6,581 bases of DNA from contig CAZHAJ010000103.1 of NCBI GenBank assembly GCA_964530215.1, positions 1 through 6,581 on the forward strand, given 5' to 3'. This document shows, one piece after another, positions 1-4,842 of the stretch. This DNA comes from JAAXTT01 sp964530215. GTDB lineage: Bacteria > Bacillota > Desulfotomaculia > Desulfotomaculales > Desulfocucumaceae. The notes under the pieces were generated by a model. The model had not been told where the DNA came from and ran no database searches. It saw nothing but the letters and a program-made list of their open reading frames with translations. Both the position numbers and the translations under genes were made by a program. The first letter of the stretch is position 1. Each line of letters starts with the position of its first letter.

Positions 1-28
1 AAGCTGGAGTAAAAATTTAAACAGCTAG

Positions 29-160
29 ATAAGTCAATCAATAAAAAAAATTAAAAAAAATAAAAAATCAGAAGTTCCGGTGAATGAAGAAGACAACAAG
101 CTTGGTCCTGATTCCCCACCGGACACAAAAGATAACCGGGATATCCCCACTAAATACTGA
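29..160 (+). other. Possible 3' coding remnant or small open frame, convergent to prs
   Basis: On the plus strand a frame runs from just after a TAG (26-28) to a TGA at 158-160. Its translation begins with a lysine-rich stretch encoded by the poly-A tracts at 42-67 and continues as a charged, proline-containing tail (roughly SEVPVNEEDNKLGPDSPP, then DTKDNRDIPTKY). This reads more like a disordered protein tail than random sequence. There is no ATG, and the only common in-frame start is a GTG at 80-82 without a Shine-Dalgarno site. The other two plus frames also close within the first 20 bases, one of them as AAG CTG GAG TAA at 1-12. It could be the end of an upstream gene with a stop or slippage in the A-tracts, a decayed gene, or chance. 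I do not recognise it and assign no function. Confidence 0.2.
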
Positions 161-214
161 TAAACTGTAATTTAATGATGATCCCCGGCAACCTTATTGA
201 TAATCTAATTTTAC

Positions 215-272
215 AGAGGTGGTTGACTATACCCTTACTCTAAGCTCTTAACCTTAAAAGTCAACCACCTCT
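215..272. terminator. Long perfect inverted repeat downstream of prs, possible terminator
   Basis: AGAGGTGGTTGACT at 215-228 is the exact reverse complement of AGTCAACCACCTCT at 259-272, giving a 14-bp stem around a 30-nt loop. It begins about 57 bp beyond the prs stop codon, where a terminator for the glmU-prs transcript would be expected. Neither strand has a proper U-tract after the stem: the minus strand continues GTAAAATTAG and the plus strand TTCTGCAATA. The loop is also longer than in typical intrinsic terminators, although weak inner pairings exist (TAAG 241-244 with CTTA 247-250). It may therefore be a factor-dependent or processing hairpin, or a dispersed repeat, rather than a classical terminator. 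Confidence 0.4.
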
Positions 273-328
273 TTCTGCAATATAAGCGTTCCATAATCAA
301 CAATCATACCCTTATATTTCTTCAGCAG

Positions 329-1276
329 TTAGGTATCGAATAATTTGCTGACACTCATATCTTCGTGAATCCTTATGATTGCCTCTCCCAGTAGCGGGGC
401 CACCGAAAGCACCTTCATTTTAGAAATCATTTTCTCCTGAGGAACTGAAATGGTGTTTGTAACCAAAACCTCCTTGATGGGAGATTCTTCCAATCTGGCA
501 ATGGCAGGACCACTTAACACAGGATGCGTACAACAAATATAAATGTCCTTTGCTCCCCATTCCTTCAAAGCTTTGGCACCTTGAACAATGGTACCTGCGG
601 TATCAATAATATCATCAATCATAATAACATTTCGCCCTTTAACATCACCTATGATGCTCATAACTTCCGCCACATTTGGCTCAGGACGACGTTTATCAAT
701 AATGGCTATGGGAGCACCAATCCGCTCAGCCATATCTCTGGCCCTGGTAACTCCACCCAAGTCCGGTGAAACAACAATAACATTGTCTATCCTGTTTTGA
801 AGAAAATGCTGTGCCAATATCGGAACCCCGGGCAAATGGTCCACAGGTATATCAAAGAAACCTTGTATCTGACCTGCATGCAAATCCATTGTTATAACCC
901 TTCGGGCACCGCTGGCAAAAACAAGATTGGCCACCAGCTTAGCAGTAATGGGATCCCTAGCCCTGGTTTTTCGATCCTGCCGGGCATAACCGTAATATGG
1001 GAGAACTGCTGTAATTCTTCTTGCGGAAGCCCTGCGAACTGCATCCACCATGATTAGCAATTCCATTATGTTTTCATTTACCGGTGACGAAGTGGGCTGG
1101 ATTATAAATACATCTGAACCCCTTACGCTCTCATTTATCTTTACATGAATCTCCCCATCACTAAAATGACTTACCTTAGAATCACCTAATGGGACTCCTA
1201 AGTAACGAGCTATTTCCTCAGCTAACCGGGGATTTGCATTTCCTGTAAAAATTTTGAGTTTTTTGCGGGAACTCAT
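329..1276 (-). CDS. prs: Ribose-phosphate pyrophosphokinase (PRPP synthetase)
   Basis: This cytoplasmic enzyme transfers pyrophosphate from ATP to ribose 5-phosphate. The product, PRPP, feeds purine, pyrimidine, NAD, histidine and tryptophan synthesis. The 315-residue length is normal for class I bacterial enzymes. Visible landmarks are the N-terminal KIFTGNANPRLA (8-19), the catalytic flexible loop YYGYARQDRKTRARDP (94-109), the metal/ATP segment MDLHAGQIQGFF (130-141), the ribose-phosphate region VVSPDLGGVTRAR (168-180) and the PRPP-binding loop MIDDIIDTAGT (219-229). All look intact. The ATG at 1276-1274 is supported by GGAGGT (1290-1285), 8 nt upstream. It starts 45 bp after glmU ends with no terminator between, so the two are probably one transcript, as in many Firmicutes. 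The ctc/rplY gene that often follows in Bacillus is not seen in the remaining window. Confidence 0.97.
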   Translation of the reverse strand: MSSRKKLKIFTGNANPRLAEEIARYLGVPLGDSKVSHFSDGEIHVKINESVRGSDVFIIQPTSSPVNENIMELLIMVDAVRRASARRITAVLPYYGYARQDRKTRARDPITAKLVANLVFASGARRVITMDLHAGQIQGFFDIPVDHLPGVPILAQHFLQNRIDNVIVVSPDLGGVTRARDMAERIGAPIAIIDKRRPEPNVAEVMSIIGDVKGRNVIMIDDIIDTAGTIVQGAKALKEWGAKDIYICCTHPVLSGPAIARLEESPIKEVLVTNTISVPQEKMISKMKVLSVAPLLGEAIIRIHEDMSVSKLFDT

Positions 1277-1321
1277 TTAACAATACCTCCATTTTTTCGT
1301 GATGGGTCATTAGACACCTAT

Positions 1322-2695
1322 TTATTTTTTATCTTTATTACGTCGTAAAGACCAGTTGGGAATGATTCTTTGTTTGTCTCGAGAAACTCCCAAAGCGTCT
1401 TTGGGCACATCATTGATAATGGTGGACCCTGCCCCCACCACTGCCCCGGAACCTACTTTAACAGGGGCAACAAGATTGGTATTGCTTCCTATAAAAGCGT
1501 TGTCCTCTATAACTGTGCTCCACTTTTTTTCCCCATCATAATTACATGTGATGGTACCTGCACCGATATTTACCGACTCTCCCAATATCGCATCGCCAAT
1601 GTAACTCAGGTGCGGTATCTTAGAATTCTTACCTACCAGAGCTTTTTTTAGCTCCACAAAATCTCCCACTTTGTTTCCTCCGGCTAATAAACAGCCCGGT
1701 CTTATATATGAATAAGGTCCTATTAAACTATCGGAGCCAATTTCACTGCTTTCCACTACAGACTGCCTAACTATAACATTATCTTTCACCCTGGCATCAG
1801 CTAAATGACTAAAAGGCCCGATAATACAGCCTTTTCCAATAACTGTTTTACCTTGAATAATGGTGCCTGGATGAATAACAGTGTCCTTGCCTACAACAAC
1901 TCCATAATCAACATAAACAGTTACCGGGTCTACAACGGTTACCCCGGAAATCATCAATTCTTTATTAATACGATTCCTCATTATACTCTGTGCCAAAGCC
2001 AGATGGCTGCGATCATTTACCCCCATAATTTCATCAGGATCATCTACACTTACCGCTCCCACAAACTTATTCTCCCTGACATAGTTACCGATGATATCGG
2101 TGAGATAGTATTCCCCCTGAGAGTTTTCAGGTCTTAAAAGATTTAAAGCATCAAATAAACCTTGGGCCTGAAAACAGTAAACACCAGTATTAATTTCCTT
2201 GACCATGAGTTCTTCCTTAGAAGCGTCTTTTTGCTCAATAATTTTTAAAACACGGCCATTATTATCTCTGATAACCCGACCATAACCACAAGGATCATCC
2301 ACTATGGCAGTGAGCAGCGTGGCAGATGCTCCTGTTTCTTTGTGGGCTGATGCCAGTCTTTTTACAGTGTTTGCAGTTATTAGGGGAGTGTCCCCGCAAA
2401 GCACCAAAATATCACCGTTATAATCTTTTAAAATTTCTTTTGTTTGCTGCAAAGCATGAGCTGTCCCCAACTGCTCGTGTTGAAATACAACCTCTGCTTT
2501 ACCCGTCACTTCTTTTTGAACCATTTCACCACCAAAACCTACCACCAATACAACTCTGTCTGCACCTGCCTGCTGTGTGGTGCTTATCACATGACTAACC
2601 ATGGGGACACCACAGACATTATGCATTACTTTGGGAATATCAGACTTCATCCTTGTCCCTTTACCGGCGGCAAGTATAACAGCTGCCAGGCCCAT
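1322..2695 (-). CDS. glmU: Bifunctional UDP-GlcNAc pyrophosphorylase / glucosamine-1-phosphate N-acetyltransferase
   Basis: GlmU acetylates glucosamine-1-phosphate with acetyl-CoA and then couples the product to UTP, yielding UDP-GlcNAc for peptidoglycan and other cell-envelope polymers. The 457-residue length matches the family. The N-terminal nucleotidyltransferase domain (about 1-230) shows LAAGKGTRM (8-16), PKVMH (21-25), QLGTAHA (75-81), GDTPL (101-105, with the metal-binding Asp) and GVND (225-228). The C-terminal left-handed beta-helix (about 250-450) is built from hexapeptide repeats and carries the acetyltransferase residues, including YIRPG (330-334), the catalytic His of PHLSYIGDA (361-369), NIGAGTITCNYDG (376-388) and GSNTNLVAPV (403-412). 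Start: ATG 2695-2693, with AGGTAGGA ending 8 nt upstream. A hairpin terminator precedes it, so it likely has its own promoter in the AT-rich 2700-2850 region, although no strong -35/-10 pair was found. The gene leads into prs. Confidence 0.97.
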   Translation of the reverse strand: MGLAAVILAAGKGTRMKSDIPKVMHNVCGVPMVSHVISTTQQAGADRVVLVVGFGGEMVQKEVTGKAEVVFQHEQLGTAHALQQTKEILKDYNGDILVLCGDTPLITANTVKRLASAHKETGASATLLTAIVDDPCGYGRVIRDNNGRVLKIIEQKDASKEELMVKEINTGVYCFQAQGLFDALNLLRPENSQGEYYLTDIIGNYVRENKFVGAVSVDDPDEIMGVNDRSHLALAQSIMRNRINKELMISGVTVVDPVTVYVDYGVVVGKDTVIHPGTIIQGKTVIGKGCIIGPFSHLADARVKDNVIVRQSVVESSEIGSDSLIGPYSYIRPGCLLAGGNKVGDFVELKKALVGKNSKIPHLSYIGDAILGESVNIGAGTITCNYDGEKKWSTVIEDNAFIGSNTNLVAPVKVGSGAVVGAGSTIINDVPKDALGVSRDKQRIIPNWSLRRNKDKK

Positions 2696-2980
2696 TGCTA
2701 AAATCCTACCTTTCTAATAATTTAAAAATTTTAATATCTTTTTTCTACAAATAAGGCAAAGATACTCATTATAATATTATTAATAAACACAATTATTTAT
2801 ACAATTTACTAGATTCAACATAAACGGATATTTCCCTTTCTTCGGAATCTAAAATTAAGGTTTTAAAAAGAAATGCTTTTGGGGTCACGAACTTTAAGAG
2901 GTTCAGGGCAAGAATTTTGTATATGATTGCATGGATGCGGCCGCAGCTTAAGTAAGTGCATGGATGCCAATAACAGCTCA
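2696..2980 (-). promoter_or_regulatory. glmU upstream region; promoter expected but not resolved
   Basis: This stretch between the terminator and glmU must hold the glmU-prs promoter if the terminator is efficient. Positions 2715-2820 are extremely AT-rich. A minus-strand TATAAT lies at 2773-2768, but the nearest TTG-type -35 candidate (TTGTGT) is only 13 nt upstream, which is too close, so I do not call a specific promoter. The part nearer the terminator contains an 11-bp direct repeat (TGCATGGATGC at 2928-2938 and 2957-2967) flanking the palindrome TGCGGCCGCA (2936-2945). A minus-strand open frame (2981-2793) crosses the region, but it starts inside the terminator and has no Shine-Dalgarno site. 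No riboswitch fold was recognised. Confidence 0.35.
2928..2967. repeat. 11-bp direct repeat pair with a GC-rich palindrome between
   Basis: TGCATGGATGC occurs at 2928-2938 and again at 2957-2967, a 29-bp period. The 10-bp palindrome TGCGGCCGCA (2936-2945) overlaps the end of the first copy. This GC-rich patch contrasts with the surrounding AT-rich gap. It might be a protein-binding site pair or a leftover of a small duplication; nothing in the sequence decides between these. Confidence 0.5.
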
Positions 2981-3015
2981 TAGAAAAACTGTGACCATTA
3001 AATCGATCACAGTTT
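2981..3015 (-). terminator. Rho-independent terminator behind spoVG, possibly bidirectional
   Basis: AAACTGTGA (2986-2994) and TCACAGTTT (3007-3015) form a perfect 9-bp stem with a 12-nt loop. Read on the minus strand, the stem ends in TTT and continues TTCTAT, giving a run of five U residues, so it fits a terminator for transcription arriving from spoVG. Read on the plus strand, the stem is followed by CGTTTTATTTATTATT, so it could also stop plus-strand transcription. It lies about 175 bp beyond the spoVG stop and about 290 bp before glmU. It therefore probably separates spoVG from the glmU-prs unit. Confidence 0.6.
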
Positions 3016-3028
3016 CGTTTTATTTATT

Positions 3029-3062
3029 ATTATTGAGTCTACACTAGCAATTGACAGATAGC
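3029..3062 (-). repeat. 34-bp intergenic repeat, diverged copy B
   Basis: On the minus strand this begins GCTATCTGTCAATTG and aligns without gaps to positions 3184-3151, with 27 of 34 bases identical by hand count. The first 15 bases differ at one position only. The GTCGAC palindrome of copy A is here degraded to a GTAGAC core (AGTGTAGACTCA). It lies just spoVG-ward of the terminator stem and is in direct orientation relative to copy A. Confidence 0.65.
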
Positions 3063-3072
3063 ATTTCTTAAA

Positions 3073-3107
3073 ATTCTCGATTCTGACTTCTGGATTCTGG
3101 ATTCTTC
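3073..3107. repeat. Five tandem heptamers (consensus ATTCTGG)
   Basis: Positions 3073-3107 read as five consecutive 7-bp units: ATTCTCG, ATTCTGA, CTTCTGG, ATTCTGG, ATTCTTC. On the minus strand the consensus is CCAGAAT, and read as protein it gives RIQNPEVRIEN-like peptides, a pattern typical of non-coding minisatellites mistaken for genes. The array lies between the two 34-bp repeat copies. Such simple heptamer arrays can vary in copy number by slippage. Confidence 0.65.
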
Positions 3108-3114
3108 TTAATTC

Positions 3115-3129
3115 CTGTGTCGACCACAG
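3115..3129. repeat. Small GTCGAC-containing hairpin
   Basis: CTGTG (3115-3119) pairs with CACAG (3125-3129) around a TCGAC loop. The minus strand reads CTGTGGTCGACACAG. It shares the GTCGAC core with the larger palindrome at 3155-3168, 26 bp away, suggesting related elements or a recurring recognition site. Confidence 0.4.
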
Positions 3130-3150
3130 TAAGGTTATATTTACTCTCCC

Positions 3151-3184
3151 ATTATGGGGTCGACCCCAACAATTGACAGAGAGC
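3151..3184 (-). repeat. 34-bp intergenic repeat, copy A, with a 14-bp perfect palindrome
   Basis: This copy starts 7 nt past the spoVG stop codon. On the minus strand it reads GCTCTCTGTCAATTG followed by the perfect palindrome TGGGGTCGACCCCA (3155-3168). The outer bases GAGAG (3179-3183) can pair with CTCTC (3144-3148), enclosing the palindrome in a larger cruciform-like fold. CCCATTATGGG (3148-3158) is an alternative overlapping palindrome. It aligns with copy B at 3029-3062. The short distance to spoVG means any transcript of spoVG would end in this structure; no U-tract follows, so I call it a repeat rather than a terminator. Confidence 0.65.
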
Positions 3185-3191
3185 CACTTTA

Positions 3192-3446
3192 TCACTGTGC
3201 AGCTTCAAATGCCTCCAACACAGCATTTTGAATGATTTCGCGGGCAGAGGCGGTAATGGGGTGTGCTATATCCCGGAACTCGCCATCAGGGGTTTTTCTA
3301 CTAGGCATAGCCACGAAAAGACCATTTTGTCCCTCCACTACTTTTACATCATGGATCACAAACATATCGTCCAAAGTCACTGATACAATGGCCTTCATTT
3401 TTCCTTCTGTTAAAATTTTGCGCACCCTTACATCGGTTACAATCAC
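3192..3446 (-). CDS. spoVG: SpoVG family regulatory protein
   Basis: SpoVG proteins are small nucleic-acid-binding regulators. In Bacillus SpoVG acts at the onset of sporulation and septation, and in Listeria, Staphylococcus and Borrelia it binds RNA or DNA to tune metabolism and virulence. The 84-residue product has the family core VTDVRVRKI near the N-terminus, then VTLDDMFVIHDVKVVEG and the signature GLFVAMPSRKTPDGEF followed by RDIAHPI (about 43-64), and ends in a helix (about 67-84). It is somewhat shorter than the roughly 97-residue Bacillus protein, lacking only the variable C-terminal tail. The start is GTG (3446-3444), with AAAGGGG ending 8 nt upstream, and it aligns with the usual family N-terminus. 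A sigma-H-type promoter lies about 50 bp upstream and a likely terminator about 175 bp downstream. The gene therefore looks largely monocistronic, with possible readthrough from ilvA. Confidence 0.96.
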   Translation of the reverse strand: MIVTDVRVRKILTEGKMKAIVSVTLDDMFVIHDVKVVEGQNGLFVAMPSRKTPDGEFRDIAHPITASAREIIQNAVLEAFEAAQ

Positions 3447-3493
3447 ACTACACGCCCCTTTCCATTGTTGGGTTATACTTGTTGATTTGGGTA

Positions 3494-3522
3494 TAATTCT
3501 CCATTAATGGAAAAATTCCTTC
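3494..3522 (-). promoter_or_regulatory. Sigma-H-type promoter of spoVG
   Basis: On the minus strand, GAAGGAATT (3522-3514) matches the -35 consensus RnAGGAwWW. After 11 nt, GGAGAATTA (3502-3494) matches the -10 consensus RnnGAATww at every specified position. The GTG start of spoVG lies 47 bp downstream of the -10, leaving room for a leader of about 40 nt. In B. subtilis spoVG is a classic sigma-H target, from memory with the same 11-nt spacing, so position and sequence agree. No sigma-A pair of comparable quality was found in the same interval. Confidence 0.75.
3500..3511. promoter_or_regulatory. 12-bp palindrome inside the spoVG promoter, candidate operator
   Basis: TCCATTAATGGA is a perfect palindrome lying in the spacer between the -35 and -10 elements and overlapping the first bases of the -10. 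A dimeric repressor bound here would block the promoter. The Bacillus spoVG promoter is repressed by AbrB, which prefers AT-rich DNA without a strict palindrome, so the identity of any binder here is open. The related half-site CATTAAT recurs at 3522-3528. Confidence 0.4.
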
Positions 3523-3558
3523 ATTAATTATATTGATTTCACATTTTTTAAGATAGAT

Positions 3559-4770
3559 TTATAAAACCTCCAGGGAATATCCCGCTTGTTTTAATATATC
3601 AATGATTTCCCCAACCTGATTTAGGTTTCTGGTCTCTAGTACAAACTCAACCTCGGCATCTTTAATGGAAATACGGGGACTGATTCTATCATGTTGAATC
3701 GAAATAATATTTACCTTATGCTCGGATATCAAAGAAATGATTTTTTGCAAACTGCCGGGTCGGTCTGAAATAACAGTTCTTAATCGCAATCTGCGTCCAG
3801 ATTTAACCAGACCCCTTTCTATAACGGTGGAAATTAGATTTACATCTACATTCCCCCCGCTAATCAGCACCACTGTCTTGAGTCCCCTGACGTTCAATCT
3901 TCCATTCAGTAAAGCTGCCAAAGCTGCAGCGCCCGCACCCTCAGCAATTAACTTAGTTCTCTCCAATAAAAGCATCATTGCCTGAGTTATTTCTTCATCA
4001 TTTACCAGAACGATATCGTCAACATATTTTGAAATTAATTTCTCTGTAATTAAACCAGGATTTCTGACATAAATACCGTCCGCAATAGTACCGGAAGAGC
4101 CAGAAACCTTTGGAGAGAAACCTTTCCACTTCTGATACATAGCGGAAGCAGCATCGGATTGAACTCCAAACACCTTTGCTTTGGGACTTAAAGTTTTAAC
4201 AACAAAGGCTATTCCGGAAAGAAGACCTCCACCCCCCACCGGAGCAACTACTGCCTCTACAGTAGGAAGCTGATTCAATATTTCTAGTCCCAAAGTACCT
4301 TGACCCGCTATTACCTCCGGATCATCAAAGCTATGTATATATGTTGCTCCGGTTTCCTCCCTAATCTCCAAAGCCTTTGCATAAGCATCATCATAGTCCT
4401 GCCCCCATAGAATAACCTCCGCACCATAACCCTGGGTAGCCAAAACTTTGGATATTGGTGATGCAACAGGCATCACCACTTTTGCCCTAATCCCGGCTCT
4501 GGCTGCTGCATAAGCTACACCCTGGCCATGATTACCTGCCGAAGCAGTTACAACACCCATAAATCTTTCTTGCTGCTTCAGGCCATTTATTTTGTTTAAA
4601 GCACCCCTGATCTTAAAAGATCCTGTCTTCTGCATATTTTCCAGCTTAAGATATATATGGGCATCGGTTAAGTTGCTGAAAGTAGTGGAGTAATCCAGAG
4701 AAGTCTTATGAACAGCACCTTGCAATAGCTGCCCAGCTTTTTGCACCTTTTCAATGGTTAATTCCGACAT
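3559..4770 (-). CDS. ilvA: Threonine ammonia-lyase with C-terminal ACT-like domain
   Basis: This PLP enzyme deaminates L-threonine to 2-oxobutanoate and ammonia, the first committed step to isoleucine. The 403-residue length and a single C-terminal regulatory domain fit the medium form of the family, shorter than the two-ACT-domain enterobacterial IlvA. The catalytic domain (about 1-320) has the PLP lysine in GSFKIRGAL (K53), the substrate loop SAGNHGQG (77-84), the PLP-phosphate loop PVGGGGLLSG (177-186) and SGGN (304-307), whose Ser contacts the PLP ring. The ACT-like domain (about 327-403) begins LRTVISDRPGSLQKI and contains SIQHDR (357-362). It may bind isoleucine or valine, although medium forms also include catabolic and relaxed-regulation enzymes. 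Start: ATG 4770-4768, with GGGGGA 6 nt upstream. The upstream gap is 72 bp with no clear terminator. There is no hairpin downstream, so transcription may run on into spoVG. Serine dehydratase activity is a possible side reaction. Confidence 0.94.
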   Translation of the reverse strand: MSELTIEKVQKAGQLLQGAVHKTSLDYSTTFSNLTDAHIYLKLENMQKTGSFKIRGALNKINGLKQQERFMGVVTASAGNHGQGVAYAAARAGIRAKVVMPVASPISKVLATQGYGAEVILWGQDYDDAYAKALEIREETGATYIHSFDDPEVIAGQGTLGLEILNQLPTVEAVVAPVGGGGLLSGIAFVVKTLSPKAKVFGVQSDAASAMYQKWKGFSPKVSGSSGTIADGIYVRNPGLITEKLISKYVDDIVLVNDEEITQAMMLLLERTKLIAEGAGAAALAALLNGRLNVRGLKTVVLISGGNVDVNLISTVIERGLVKSGRRLRLRTVISDRPGSLQKIISLISEHKVNIISIQHDRISPRISIKDAEVEFVLETRNLNQVGEIIDILKQAGYSLEVL

Positions 4771-4842
4771 GATCCATCCCCCGAAAAAGACATCACCTTA
4801 TATCTTATACCAAAGACTTTTTTTTATCCCGCAATTACACGA

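Noticed and set aside
138..147. 10-bp palindrome GGGATATCCC and a TCCGGTG/CACCGGA pair (76-82, 117-123)
   Set aside because: Short and with no positional link to a gene; they fall inside the possible plus-strand coding tail and are compatible with chance.
2768..2786. Minus-strand TATAAT at 2773-2768 with TTGTGT upstream as a glmU promoter
   Set aside because: The spacer is only 13 nt and the whole area is AT-rich, so TATAAT is expected by chance; kept only as an unresolved promoter region.
2889..2904. GAAC-N8-GTTC inverted repeat resembling a LexA box
   Set aside because: The Gram-positive LexA site has a 4-bp spacer (GAACnnnnGTTC); here the spacer is 8 bp and the arms do not extend.
3029..3184. 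Degenerate CRISPR-like array
   Set aside because: There are only two repeat copies with 7 mismatches, an 88-bp interval containing its own repeats, and no cas genes in view.
3007..3195. Minus-strand 62-residue open frame beginning with GTG overlapping the spoVG stop
   Set aside because: It is made almost entirely of the 34-bp repeats, palindromes and heptamer array, has no Shine-Dalgarno site of its own, and its RIQNPEVRIEN stretch is just the translated heptamer repeat.
3465..3497. Plus-strand promoter candidate (TTGTTG 3465-3470 with TATAAT 3492-3497)
   Set aside because: The spacing is 21 bp and no plus-strand gene follows; the TATAAT is better explained as part of the minus-strand spoVG promoter region.
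4791..4840. Possible ilvA promoter (TTGCGG, 19 nt, TATAAG) or terminator in the 72-bp gap after the GGDEF-EAL gene
   Set aside because: The spacing is too long and the -10 imperfect, and no hairpin was found beside the A/T run, so neither a promoter nor a terminator is supported.
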